Positions 9,846 to 19,087 of a stretch of DNA of 64,000 nucleotides are shown here, in pieces. Under the pieces are notes generated by a model that searched no databases, had not been told where the DNA came from, and saw only the letters and a list, made by a program, of their open reading frames with translations. Made by a program: the position numbers and the translations under genes. The stretch spans positions 682,001 through 746,000 of the forward strand of contig NZ_JACNYL010000003.1 in the NCBI RefSeq assembly GCF_014692525.1, given 5' to 3'. Position 1 is the first letter of the stretch, and every line of letters begins with the position of its first letter. This stretch comes from Sphingobacterium chuzhouense (GTDB lineage: Bacteria; Bacteroidota; Bacteroidia; Sphingobacteriales; Sphingobacteriaceae).

Positions 9846-10216
9846 TGAGAAAAACAGCAACAAAAAGTATCAAATTAGTTTTGATCACTTCTGTATTAGC
9901 TTCTTGCGCACAGCCCAAAGATCAACAACATGTTGAAGGCAAGCAGCGTATATTTATGCGTGCAGACACGACGGCAGCCTATACAGAAGTTACCGATAGC
10001 TATTCACAAGGACATTCTGGAGGTGGGATGGGCTCTGCCCTACTCTGGTTTATGGCTTTTAGACATTTAGGAGGCGGCTTCGGATATGCAAATAACAATT
10101 TACATCCACAATCGATAGCCGGTACCAATGCCGCAAAGGCGGCCGCTTATCAGGCTCAGCGTGGCGGTTTTGGCCGTAGTGCAACTTCTAGCACTCGTTC
10201 TTCTTACGGTTCCTGA
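9845..10216 (+). CDS. YgiB/DUF1190-like lipoprotein
   Basis: 123 residues from the ATG at 9845 (a longer in-frame reading from 9782 would overlap the preceding gene and lose the signal peptide). The N-terminus is a lipoprotein signal with the LASC lipobox. The middle has a glycine-rich hydrophobic stretch (GGGMGSALLWFMAF), and the tail is Ser/Arg/Gly-rich with RGGFG. This layout resembles Enterobacterial YgiB/YjfM, which also have a hydrophobic glycine-rich centre and an RGGFG-Ser tail and sit next to ygiC/yjfC. Its stop overlaps the next start (TGATG), reproducing that pairing. Homology is by eye and should be regarded as probable. Confidence 0.6.
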   Translation: MRKTATKSIKLVLITSVLASCAQPKDQQHVEGKQRIFMRADTTAAYTEVTDSYSQGHSGGGMGSALLWFMAFRHLGGGFGYANNNLHPQSIAGTNAAKAAAYQAQRGGFGRSATSSTRSSYGS

Positions 10217-11358
10217 TGCAAATTAAAAAATTGCGTATCGATCCGCAATGGCAGTCTCGTTTGGCATCTATCGGATATGGTTACCATACACTGGATGACA
10301 TACCATACTGGATCGACGACTATTATTATGAGATCCGTAATCGAGATGCCGATCTGATCTATAAAGCGACCAACGAACTGTGGCAAATGTGCCTGGATGC
10401 CGTTGAGTATATCATTAAGAACAAGAGGTATCAGCATTTTCATATACCGCCTTTTATGATCCCTCATATTGAGCGCACCTGGGAGAATGATGAGCCTTCC
10501 ATATATGGACGCTTCGATTTTGCATATGATGTCTTACATGGCGAGTTAAAGATGCTTGAGTTCAATGCGGACACACCAACTTCTCTTTTCGAGACCGGTA
10601 TTGTACAATGGTATTGGAAGAACCATTACTTTCCCGAACTTACAGACCAGTTCAATGGTATACACGAACAGTTGATACAAAGTTGGGCCGAATTAAAGCC
10701 CTATCTTAAGGGAAATATTTTACATTTTTCCTGTGCCAAAGAGACCTTAGAGGATCTAACGAACGTTGAATATCTGCGGGATACCGCGCTTCAGGCAGGT
10801 ATAGAAACAAAACTTATTTATATCGATGATATCGGCTGGACTGGCAATAGTTTTGTAGATCTCGAGGGTGAACCCATTCTATCTATTTTCAAATTATATC
10901 CTTGGGAATGGATGACGCGTGAAGAGTTCGCTGTGCATATTATAAACGATCCGAACCAAGCACAATGGATAGAACCTTCATGGAAGATGTTGCTATCTAA
11001 CAAAGCGATACTTCCTATTCTCTGGGAATTATTCCCTAATCATCCCCACCTCTTAGCTGCTTATTTTATGGAACCGGCTCACTTGAAACATTTTGTTAAA
11101 AAACCTATTCTATCGCGTGAAGGTGCTAATATAGAGATGTATTACGACAAACAGATGATATACCATACCGAAGGCGAATACGGGGAAGAAGGCTACATCT
11201 ATCAAGAGTTGGCTAATTTACACCATGAAGATACGGGCTTTTCGATTATCGGCAGCTGGATTATCGGTCAAGAGGCTTGTGGTATATCTTTCAGAGAGTC
11301 TGATATGCCAATTACAACAGATAAAAGCCGTTTTATACCGCATATAATCCGACATTAA
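10216..11358 (+). CDS. YgiC/YjfC-type glutathionylspermidine-synthase-like ATP-grasp protein
   Basis: 380 residues, the size of E. coli YgiC/YjfC and of the synthetase half of glutathionylspermidine synthase. Family signatures are the start region DPQWQSRLASIG, YGRFDFAYD, LEFNADTPTSLFE, KLYPWEWM, and the late GSWIIGQEACGISFRESD. These enzymes use ATP to join a carboxylate to an amine, but the YgiC group's substrate is unknown and it lacks the amidase half of Gsp. It is last in an overlapping operon with two lipoproteins. That gene order is shared with enterobacterial ygiBC and yjfMC, arguing for a conserved functional link. Confidence 0.82.
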   Translation: MQIKKLRIDPQWQSRLASIGYGYHTLDDIPYWIDDYYYEIRNRDADLIYKATNELWQMCLDAVEYIIKNKRYQHFHIPPFMIPHIERTWENDEPSIYGRFDFAYDVLHGELKMLEFNADTPTSLFETGIVQWYWKNHYFPELTDQFNGIHEQLIQSWAELKPYLKGNILHFSCAKETLEDLTNVEYLRDTALQAGIETKLIYIDDIGWTGNSFVDLEGEPILSIFKLYPWEWMTREEFAVHIINDPNQAQWIEPSWKMLLSNKAILPILWELFPNHPHLLAAYFMEPAHLKHFVKKPILSREGANIEMYYDKQMIYHTEGEYGEEGYIYQELANLHHEDTGFSIIGSWIIGQEACGISFRESDMPITTDKSRFIPHIIRH

Positions 11359-11414
11359 GGTTACCACGTTAAGAAAATCCAATGTAATCTGCTAACCTAT
11401 GCCAAGCAATAGCG

Positions 11415-11981
11415 TTAAAAATAGATATCTATATAGTCAGTAACACTCCCACCTTCACAATTTTGCATATCCTGCATCCTCCAGTATCTCCGATTTTTTG
11501 TTGATTTAAATATTTGTTTTCCCTTTTTCACACAGGGTTGACCTTGATTTAAATGTGTAATCTGATGCTCGACGATTCCATCAAAAATCAACTCATTCTC
11601 CGATATAGGTTCCAGTGTACCCTTTAGCTTTAAATAGTCACTATTTGCCGAGCTTTGTTGCTCTCCTTCAATATTGTAAACATTATCACCAAGATATTTG
11701 ATCTCCGCTTCCCCCATCTCTTCCCAGCTTATCCATTGTAAACTTAGATTGTGGACTCCTTCACGGATCGTAAATTTAGGAGGCGTATCAACCGTCGCTT
11801 GATTTAAAGAAGTGTCTGAATCTTGAACACTTATTATTGTATCGTATTGCGATAAGGTATCAAGTACCTCCGACGTACTATCCGCTATTGTTTCGCCCAT
11901 ACGCTTGTCTTTAGTCTGTTGCTGACAACTGACCAATCCCATACTGATAATACCAATTATAAAACAATTTATCTGTATCAT
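11415..11981 (-). CDS. Hypothetical lipoprotein
   Basis: 188 residues. The signal peptide ends in a GLVSC lipobox (Cys19), followed by a polar, Ser/Thr/Asp-rich linker and a C-terminal region of about 110 residues with alternating beta-like strands (YNIEGEQ, LKGTLEPI, RYWRMQD). I do not recognise a family. It is the gene following the debranching-like enzyme, 16 bp downstream of its stop, so it may belong to the same transcript as the debranching enzyme and glycosyltransferase. It converges with the YgiC-like gene. Confidence 0.7.
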   Translation of the reverse strand: MIQINCFIIGIISMGLVSCQQQTKDKRMGETIADSTSEVLDTLSQYDTIISVQDSDTSLNQATVDTPPKFTIREGVHNLSLQWISWEEMGEAEIKYLGDNVYNIEGEQQSSANSDYLKLKGTLEPISENELIFDGIVEHQITHLNQGQPCVKKGKQIFKSTKNRRYWRMQDMQNCEGGSVTDYIDIYF

Positions 11982-11997
11982 CCTTTTTCGTTTGTGT

Positions 11998-14157
11998 TTA
12001 GTTTATAACAATTTCCCAGTCATCCGGTTTATAGAGAATATTAAAACTAACATCACCATATTTCGAACGGTTAATGATTATGCTACATTTTTCGTTTTCT
12101 AATTTTAAATCGGAGAGACGGATTTCATTAAGATAATCTGGAAGTGTAATTCGATCGAAAGTAATTGTTTTATTTACAGCGTTTATGTCGATCCGTAAAC
12201 AAGACTGTAACAGCATAAAAACGGTCCCAACTGCCCAAGCTTGTGGTGAGCAGGCAACAGGGTACGCTGTTGGCCCTATACCTTGTCTTTTTTCAAAACC
12301 ACAATATAGTTCAGGTACCCTTTGCAACTCTATAAATAAGGAGGCATCAAATATAGCTTCCATAATTTTTAAAACATGCTTTTGTAAGCCATACGTTGAT
12401 AGTCCATAAGCGATCAATGCATTATCGTGAGGCCAGACGGAGCCATTATGATAGGACATCGGATTATATCTTCCAGATGATGACGATAGCGTTCTGACAC
12501 CCCATCCGCTGAACATATCGGAATCAAGTAGGGTGTCCGCGAGTATAAGAGCTTTGTCTTTGTCTGCAATTCCGGTGAATAAACAGTGCCCCGCATTAGA
12601 AGACTTTACTCTGCAAGGTTTTTTATGGCCATCGAGCGCCAAAACGAAAGTGGATAATTCCTCATCCCAAAAACGTTCATTAAAGCTCTTTTTTAATACA
12701 GCAGCTTCATCGAATAGTTTCGAAGACAAATTTTGATTACCAAGTTCTAAAGCCAGTTTTCCTGCATGACGTTTTGCACCGTAGACATAACTTTGAACCT
12801 CACATAGTGCAATAGGTGGATCAGCAAGCTGATTGTTTTCATGGATGATGGAGTCAAAGGAATCTTTCCAGCCTTGATTCGTCAAACCATTTTTAGACTT
12901 ATGTATATATTCTACGAATCCGTCACCATCAATATCCCCATATTTATTAATCCAATCGATTGCGGCGATAATATTTGGCCAGATTTGTTTAATCAGATTC
13001 AAATCGCCTGTACGATCATAATACATCCCCGCTAGCATAATAAATAATGGCGTGGCATCTATTGTTCCATAATATTGCTTAAAAGGAATTTCGCCCGTAT
13101 TTGCCATTTCTCCATTACGTGCTTCATGGAGTATTTTCCCAGGTTCGGCATCTTTCTCTGGAATGAGATCAACAGCTTGGTTCGCTGCTAAAAATAATAA
13201 TACTCCTTTTGTAATTTCTGGATTAATCCATAAGATTTCCATCGCAGCAATTATCCCATCCCTTCCAAAAGGCGTGTTATACCAAGGAACACCTGCATAA
13301 GGATATCTTCCATAATTGGTTTGAGAAAGTAAGGATATAAAATCCTTCTCCGAGCGATATAACCAGTGGTTAAATTGCGTATTAGAGGTTTTAATATCAG
13401 CAAATAGGGTTTTGCTTTGGTTTAACTCAAACCGATTTAGTTTGCTGGCCTCAGCATAAGAAATAGTGTCTTTTTTCTCTTTCCCTGTCAAGAAATGAAT
13501 ACAATATTGAATTGTTACTACTTTTTTAGGAATTAAATTAATGAAAAAGACAGCTCGATTTTTTTCTAATGTATATTCGGCATCAGACTGAAAATAAACT
13601 TCAAAAGAACGTTCGATACCATCCATTCCTAAATAGGTGGTTTCAAAATATTCGTCGTGATCAATAGGATACACGTTGTTTACCTCTATTTTTCTTTTTA
13701 TTCCCCTGATTTCAAAAATATCTCTAAAATCTCCATCAAAATCTAGACTTAAATTGAATGAACAGCGTTGGGGTTCATATTGTAATACTTTAATTTCTTC
13801 GTAAAAGGCACCCTCCCTTACAAATTGGTGCCGCTCAATATGGACAGAATTTTCTTGAATATTACATTTTTTTAATACAGGATTTGTAAGGTCTGCTGAA
13901 TAAATGGAGTTTCCCTCTTTGATGGAACCGCTTAACAAAAGTGGTTTTTCGTCATTAACATTTAATATTAACGTATTGATAAAGCGGGTTCCTTCGTGAT
14001 AAATCCCCTGCACCATTTTTCCATGAGGATGGATATTCCCTGATCGGTCAAAAACTGCAAACGTATTTGAATAATTTAATACCATATTGACCTCGTCTGA
14101 ATTAACGGCATCAGATGAGATGTGATATTCTTCTTCTTGTGCAATTTCTTCTTTCAT
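11998..14157 (-). CDS. Amylo-alpha-1,6-glucosidase / glycogen-debranching-like protein
   Basis: 719 residues. The N-terminal third resembles the GDE_N_bis beta-sandwich (YSNTFAVFDRSGNIHP, GIYHEGTRFINTL). The C-terminal part is an (alpha/alpha)6 barrel of the debranching-enzyme/GH15-like type: WYNTPFGRDGIIAAMEILW, KQYYGTIDATPLFI, DGDGFVEY, and YHNGSVWPHDNALIAYG. No signal peptide, so it should be cytoplasmic. It would hydrolyse alpha-glucan branch stubs or a related oligosaccharide. Its start overlaps the end of the upstream glycosyltransferase by 4 bp, and the pair may build and trim a glucan or glucoside made under stress; this last point is inference. Confidence 0.82.
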   Translation of the reverse strand: MKEEIAQEEEYHISSDAVNSDEVNMVLNYSNTFAVFDRSGNIHPHGKMVQGIYHEGTRFINTLILNVNDEKPLLLSGSIKEGNSIYSADLTNPVLKKCNIQENSVHIERHQFVREGAFYEEIKVLQYEPQRCSFNLSLDFDGDFRDIFEIRGIKRKIEVNNVYPIDHDEYFETTYLGMDGIERSFEVYFQSDAEYTLEKNRAVFFINLIPKKVVTIQYCIHFLTGKEKKDTISYAEASKLNRFELNQSKTLFADIKTSNTQFNHWLYRSEKDFISLLSQTNYGRYPYAGVPWYNTPFGRDGIIAAMEILWINPEITKGVLLFLAANQAVDLIPEKDAEPGKILHEARNGEMANTGEIPFKQYYGTIDATPLFIMLAGMYYDRTGDLNLIKQIWPNIIAAIDWINKYGDIDGDGFVEYIHKSKNGLTNQGWKDSFDSIIHENNQLADPPIALCEVQSYVYGAKRHAGKLALELGNQNLSSKLFDEAAVLKKSFNERFWDEELSTFVLALDGHKKPCRVKSSNAGHCLFTGIADKDKALILADTLLDSDMFSGWGVRTLSSSSGRYNPMSYHNGSVWPHDNALIAYGLSTYGLQKHVLKIMEAIFDASLFIELQRVPELYCGFEKRQGIGPTAYPVACSPQAWAVGTVFMLLQSCLRIDINAVNKTITFDRITLPDYLNEIRLSDLKLENEKCSIIINRSKYGDVSFNILYKPDDWEIVIN

Positions 14158-15269
14158 GCTGGTTTATTTAATATGGGTATAGTACTTCGAGGAACGTTTT
14201 TTAACGTATTGTTAAGTAGGAAATGGTATACGTCAACATAGTTTTCGGCCATACGTGCAGCCGTAAAACGTTGTTCAAAAACGCCGCGTATTTTTTTTCG
14301 TGACAAATATGCCAACCGACTTACCGCATCAACGGCCTCTTTAACCGAGTTTACAACAAAACCGGTAACGTTGTTTTCCATGATTTCAGGTACAGATCCG
14401 TTGTGAAATGCGATCACGGGTGTACCACAGGCCATCGCCTCGATCATCACTAATCCGAAAGGTTCTGGCCAATTAATAGGGAATAACAATCCCTTTGCTT
14501 TCCCCAGAAATTCTGTTTTCTGTTGTTCGTTTATTTCTCCAATATATTCTATTAAAGGATGATCTAGCAGAGATTTTACGTATTTCTCATAGTATGTAGA
14601 ATCTGTCTTGTCAATTTTTGCAGCAATCTTTAGCTTTGTATTGGTTGCCAGTGCAATTTCGACAGCTCTTTCAATACCTTTCTCAGGTGAAATCCGCCCT
14701 AAAAAAGCTAAGTAGTCACCCTTCCCATCCCCCTGTTGATGAAGATTTTCTGGAAGCCCATGATATACGGTTTTAACGAAGTTCCCTTGCGGAATCGGTA
14801 AGCGCTGATTTTCAGAAATGGATATTAAGTTTTGATAAGGGAACGTATGATAAATATCCTGTAATTCGGGAATGTCCAACCGACCGTGCAAAGTTGTAAC
14901 AGATGGTATTTCTAACATATTGCTGAACGGAAAGTGAAGATAGTCGGTATGAAAATGTAAAATATCAAATTCATGTACCTGGGTACTCAACTTTTGCATT
15001 TGAATAATATGATAGGTTAACGGATCAATACAATTTTGTTTTAGCCGTAAGCCCTCGTCAACGCAAGCAATCAGTTTAGCTTCTGTAATAGAATCGCCCG
15101 AAGCGAATAAGGTTACATCGTGCCCCTGTCTAACTAATTCTTCTGTCAAATAATGTACAATTCTCTCTGTTCCGCCATATAACTTTGGAGGCAGCGATTC
15201 ATACAACGGTGCAATTTGCGCAATTCGTAGAAATCTTTTTTTTGCCGTGTCATTTCTATATTTCTCCAT
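14154..15269 (-). CDS. GT4-type glycosyltransferase
   Basis: 371 residues from the ATG at 15269; the codon before it is GTG, and an AAGGAT ribosome-binding-like sequence lies about 10 nt upstream. GT-B glycosyltransferase of family 4: N-terminal YGGTERIVHYLTEEL acceptor-side motif, FLGRISPEKGIERA linker motif near the domain junction, and the C-terminal EPFGLVMIEAMACGTPV nucleotide-sugar motif with its E-x7-E pattern. The acceptor is unknown. The 4-bp overlap with the debranching-like gene indicates coupled expression. A similar gene pair with a stress-type FMN protein upstream suggests a role in a stress-associated carbohydrate. Confidence 0.85.
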   Translation of the reverse strand: MEKYRNDTAKKRFLRIAQIAPLYESLPPKLYGGTERIVHYLTEELVRQGHDVTLFASGDSITEAKLIACVDEGLRLKQNCIDPLTYHIIQMQKLSTQVHEFDILHFHTDYLHFPFSNMLEIPSVTTLHGRLDIPELQDIYHTFPYQNLISISENQRLPIPQGNFVKTVYHGLPENLHQQGDGKGDYLAFLGRISPEKGIERAVEIALATNTKLKIAAKIDKTDSTYYEKYVKSLLDHPLIEYIGEINEQQKTEFLGKAKGLLFPINWPEPFGLVMIEAMACGTPVIAFHNGSVPEIMENNVTGFVVNSVKEAVDAVSRLAYLSRKKIRGVFEQRFTAARMAENYVDVYHFLLNNTLKNVPRSTIPILNKPA

Positions 15270-15355
15270 CACGATGGGTATCCTTTCTTATAGATAACCT
15301 AGCAAAACACAAATAGTTCAATGAACTTATGACTTCGATTGCGACGTTTAGATTT

Positions 15356-15862
15356 TTATATATTTAAATCACCTTGTTCGCCAGTTTCGATGTCTTTTCC
15401 CGTAATAGCGCGCGCCGCTACCTTAAAAAAGGTCACTAATTTATTTGATTTTGTGTCCCAATAGTGAGCTTCATCCGGAACAACCTTTAACACGCGTATA
15501 CGGGGATCTTCTTTTCCGCGGTCAAACCAACCTTCGATCATCTTATTCCAATATTTTTCTATCCTTGCTTGGTCTTGACTAATTTCAGCAGCGCCATTGA
15601 TACTAAGAAAACTATAATTGCGGACATCAGCATATAATAAGCTAACTTTAGCATTCTCCTGTAGATATTTATGCGTTTCACTTTCCGAAGAAAACAGGAA
15701 CCATATATTCCCCTCCTCATCAACTTCCTGCCTGCTCATCGGAACAGCATGGATATAATCGATATCTTTTGGATATGTTCCTAACATACCGATATCAATC
15801 TGATCAACAATTTTCTTTAACTTCTCTATCGCTTCTTGGTTATAAAGATTTTCTGTGCTCAT
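15356..15862 (-). CDS. General stress protein 26-like FMN-binding (PNPOx-fold) protein
   Basis: 168 residues with a pyridoxamine-phosphate-oxidase-like split barrel. Typical segments are DIGMLGTYP, IHAVPMSRQEVDEEGNIWF, HKYLQENAKVSLLY and YSFLSINGAAEI, which match the general-stress-protein-26 group. These bind FMN or related flavins and are induced by stress, with poorly defined chemistry. The C-terminus WDTKSNKLVTFFKVA is characteristic of the group. The gene lies 83 bp upstream of the glycosyltransferase in the same direction and may share its control. Confidence 0.85.
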   Translation of the reverse strand: MSTENLYNQEAIEKLKKIVDQIDIGMLGTYPKDIDYIHAVPMSRQEVDEEGNIWFLFSSESETHKYLQENAKVSLLYADVRNYSFLSINGAAEISQDQARIEKYWNKMIEGWFDRGKEDPRIRVLKVVPDEAHYWDTKSNKLVTFFKVAARAITGKDIETGEQGDLNI

Positions 15863-15921
15863 ATTGTGTTATTTTATATTATTTATATAACAACGAGAAG
15901 CCGCTTTTGTTAAGATTTTTT

Positions 15922-17082
15922 TTACTTTATATTATCCGCCACCCATACACCGGAACTAAAGCAGGCTTGCAATAGATAGCCTCCTGTTGGTGCCTCCCAA
16001 TCGAGCATTTCACCAACACAAAAAACATGAGGATATTTTATGAGTTCCAGAGAATTAGACAACTCCGCAAAAGAAACTCCCCCAGCTGTAGAAATAACCT
16101 CATCAATAGGTCTAAAAGAAACAACCTCAATCGGGAAATTCTTGATTGCAGATGCTAATTTGCCGGAATCGGTATACGTTTCTTTATCCAAAAATCGTAA
16201 TAACTGTATTGTCGTCTGCGAGAACTTTAATCTGTCTCTAAGAATAGATGTTACATTTCCTTTGTTTTCGAGCACCTTTTCGATAGAAGCTACCGTATAA
16301 GCAGGTTTTAAATCTAAAAATAACTGGTTTGGAAACGACAACTTACGAAGAAAGCGATTTAGATAATAGACAGGAGCCCCTTCAATACCATATGAAGTGA
16401 ATACTATCTCTCCCGATTTCTCGTGACCTGCAAATTTTAACTGAATATTTTTTAATACTTGGCCGGCAAGCGTGTAAAATTTATCTTTTGTATTCAGACC
16501 GGAGTTAGCAGGTTGAAGTGCATTAACCTGGATATCTTTTGCCTTAAATAGATTCACCCATTTTGCATCTGAACCTGTTTTAGACCAAGATCCCCCACCT
16601 AGCCCCAAAATTAATTTATAATAAGGGATCTGTATGTATTCGTTTTGCTGAACGAAGGTGATCTCTCTTTCATTAAAATCAACCATACGATGGCCATAGT
16701 GAATTTTTATACCGGCATCTGCTAATTTATTGAGTATAGCTTGTAATACGTGTATAGGCTTTATTCCTTTGGCTGGAAATATCTTACCAGAACTACCGAT
16801 AAATGTCGGAATTCCCAATTTATCGAGCCACTCAACGGTCGCTTTGTTATTGAAATATTTCACGATACGTTGTATTTCGATCTTATCATAATTCCCGATA
16901 AACGTATCGATGTCTTCGCTATGCGTCAGGTTAAACCCACCATGACCAGCCACCAAAAATTTACGTGCAGCGGCCTTATTCTGCTCATAGATATGCACCT
17001 CAAATCCCTTTATTGCTAGCTGCTGCGCGGCTATTAATCCCGCAGGTCCCGTTCCAACGATAACAATAAGTGGTTTTGACAT
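15922..17082 (-). CDS. HI0933/BaiN-family flavoprotein
   Basis: 386 residues, a FAD-dependent oxidoreductase of the HI0933-like family (the sub-branch seen in PP4765-type proteins). The dinucleotide-binding motif VGTGPAGLIAAQQLA is at the N-terminus, followed by the family signature KFLVAGHGGFNLTHSE. The C-terminus has STAGGVSFAEL and VFCVGEMLDWEAPTGGY, where the flavin is clamped. The physiological substrate of this family is unclear. It appears monocistronic, between the stress protein and the AsmA-like gene, all on the minus strand. Confidence 0.87.
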   Translation of the reverse strand: MSKPLIVIVGTGPAGLIAAQQLAIKGFEVHIYEQNKAAARKFLVAGHGGFNLTHSEDIDTFIGNYDKIEIQRIVKYFNNKATVEWLDKLGIPTFIGSSGKIFPAKGIKPIHVLQAILNKLADAGIKIHYGHRMVDFNEREITFVQQNEYIQIPYYKLILGLGGGSWSKTGSDAKWVNLFKAKDIQVNALQPANSGLNTKDKFYTLAGQVLKNIQLKFAGHEKSGEIVFTSYGIEGAPVYYLNRFLRKLSFPNQLFLDLKPAYTVASIEKVLENKGNVTSILRDRLKFSQTTIQLLRFLDKETYTDSGKLASAIKNFPIEVVSFRPIDEVISTAGGVSFAELSNSLELIKYPHVFCVGEMLDWEAPTGGYLLQACFSSGVWVADNIK

Positions 17083-17119
17083 GCCACAAAAATAAGTAAT
17101 TCTCTATAATCGGACAGCC

Positions 17120-18853
17120 CTATTCCCTTTCCTTCAGTTTCCGTTTGGTACTTTCGCTTAAACCGACCGTTTGCTGTAACCCTTCTTGAAGACTCTTCCA
17201 AATAGTTTTAAAGTGAGAATATTCGGGTACACGCTCGTAATCTACCTCTCCAATGTGATATACTTCATTTGCATCCGGATTACTATCATTGAGCAAAAGC
17301 TGGTTGATTAAGAAAGTGAGAATCCCGCGCTTTCCTCTTTTATTGGTTTCCTCATCCGGAGGGTATAAAAGATTCACTTTAAGTTGATCGTAATCAAAAT
17401 AAAATTTGCCCCAATTTCTATAGTCATTTCCTTGCATGTCAAAGCGTATACGGCGTATATTACCTGAAGCAAACTGTAGATTGAGTAACGGTGTAATTAT
17501 ACGATTAAAGGCTGATATTTCCATGTTTCCCAATGTCCCTGCGTAAGAATGACGACCATCTTTGCTAAGCATATCGAAGCCAAATAAGGCATGCAATTTT
17601 CCTGACCCCATTAGGTTTGCCTGCAAATCTGCTCGCATGAATTTATCCTTTTCTAATTGACTTGTATCGTTGGTAACATTCGTCAGATGACCGTGCGCCT
17701 GTTGAAAAGTAAGAATACCTTCACGAAGGTATTTTCCGCTCATCTCATGATAGGAAAGATCTACATTTTTTACGAAAACGGTATCGAAACAAAAAGGTTG
17801 ATTAACGGCCATTATTTTTTGATGTGGCGCCTCTCCTATCTTGTTTACATTATCTTTTTGAAAGCGTTTGTCTTTGTGAAAAGAGGTTTTACCCCCCATC
17901 ACATATACATATCTAGATGAAATCCGCTGGCTATCGAATATCTCTCGAAATCGGATCTTTTCCAATCGAATAGTATCAAAGTCTAGAAAAATCAGCGCTT
18001 TATTCTCCTTATCATTCCGGAAATAATCCACTTTGCTAATCTTCGGTGCTAAGTTGATTTTAGTTAGCAATAGTTTGTCTTCCTTGCTATCTAACATCAG
18101 CCGATCAAAACCTACTTTATAAGGGCTGTTCGGAATCTCGTATTGAAACTTAGGAACATCTACTTGTAGCGCTTTAAAATAATAGAGTCGTGTGGAATCT
18201 TGTGCTGAGTTTTCGTCTACCAGAATATCATAAAATCGGAATTGTGCGCTGTCCGCTTTTATCTCGTTCGTATTACCGCTTTCTGTTTTTGAATACACGA
18301 TATTAAAACGGTCTAGACTCACTTTATCTACTTGTATCGCCTTGAATGTCTCTTTAATACGGTCATACAACGAAGTAGTACTATCACGCTTGACTGTCTC
18401 GTTATAAACATGGGATTCAGTAAGCACGAGCAAGTCCGCTCCGCTCAATGCGACATGTCTGATAAATAACTTTTTGCGTATTAAAGCTGACCAGAGGCTC
18501 ACACCTTCCACTTCTAAGGATTCTAATTTGACATGGAAACGATTATCTGGTGCGGTCTTCGACGCAATCTGCTCATGGTAAACTATTGAATCAGAAAACA
18601 GTTCTACATTCTTTAGACGGACAGTACCAGTTAAGATATGCAGCTCTATATCGTCATAAGTCAACGTATACAGACCCTTGCTCTTTTGTTGGACAACTTC
18701 TTCCAATTTTGCTTTGATTTTAGGCTTCCAATTACGTGCGTAATATCCACCTAATGACAATGCTATTATAAGCACTAATAGCAGAACCCCTCCTATCCAC
18801 TTCCATGTACGAGGTATTGAACGTATATTTTCCATTATCCCGCTCAGCCTCAT
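17120..18853 (-). CDS. AsmA-like membrane-anchored protein
   Basis: 577 residues with one N-terminal membrane anchor (about residues 18-40, IGGVLLLVLIIALSLGGYYA) and a long, strand-rich periplasmic region. The repeated pattern of short polar beta-strands, with segments like GTVRLKNVELFSDS and ISAFNRIITPLLNLQFASG, resembles AsmA/DUF748-type lipid-transfer or envelope-assembly proteins; this is a low-resolution match. The ATG at 18853 is supported because it overlaps the stop of a 32-residue ORF (ATGA). An alternative ATG six codons on (18835) is possible. Confidence 0.6.
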   Translation of the reverse strand: MRLSGIMENIRSIPRTWKWIGGVLLLVLIIALSLGGYYARNWKPKIKAKLEEVVQQKSKGLYTLTYDDIELHILTGTVRLKNVELFSDSIVYHEQIASKTAPDNRFHVKLESLEVEGVSLWSALIRKKLFIRHVALSGADLLVLTESHVYNETVKRDSTTSLYDRIKETFKAIQVDKVSLDRFNIVYSKTESGNTNEIKADSAQFRFYDILVDENSAQDSTRLYYFKALQVDVPKFQYEIPNSPYKVGFDRLMLDSKEDKLLLTKINLAPKISKVDYFRNDKENKALIFLDFDTIRLEKIRFREIFDSQRISSRYVYVMGGKTSFHKDKRFQKDNVNKIGEAPHQKIMAVNQPFCFDTVFVKNVDLSYHEMSGKYLREGILTFQQAHGHLTNVTNDTSQLEKDKFMRADLQANLMGSGKLHALFGFDMLSKDGRHSYAGTLGNMEISAFNRIITPLLNLQFASGNIRRIRFDMQGNDYRNWGKFYFDYDQLKVNLLYPPDEETNKRGKRGILTFLINQLLLNDSNPDANEVYHIGEVDYERVPEYSHFKTIWKSLQEGLQQTVGLSESTKRKLKERE

Positions 18854-18948
18854 CTGGGTTTACGCGTTTCTTTCTTCTTTTGGCTCCTGATCACGAAGAA
18901 AATTCCAAGTGCAATAAACAGAACCGCAAATATAATCGGTAATACCAT
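18850..18948 (-). CDS. 32-residue single-membrane-span peptide coupled to the AsmA-like gene
   Basis: A short ORF: ATG at 18948, stop TGA at 18852-18850. The peptide is MVLPIIFAVLFIALGIFFV followed by a basic tail IRSQKKKETRKPR. One hydrophobic helix with a strongly positive C-terminus predicts a bitopic inner-membrane peptide with its tail in the cytoplasm. The stop shares bases with the next start codon (ATGA), which is classical translational coupling. No family is recognised. It could be a leader that tunes translation of the AsmA-like gene or a genuine small membrane protein. Confidence 0.55.
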   Translation of the reverse strand: MVLPIIFAVLFIALGIFFVIRSQKKKETRKPR

Positions 18949-19087
18949 AGTCTTATCTGTTTTTAAATGAACATATTGAACCGTAAAAAGGTTTAGATTA
19001 TTCGATTTTCACAAAGAAACCCACTTTTAAACCTTTTCTTCCTTTTATTGTTAACTATAAGATGATAAAACACTAAACTCGACCACT

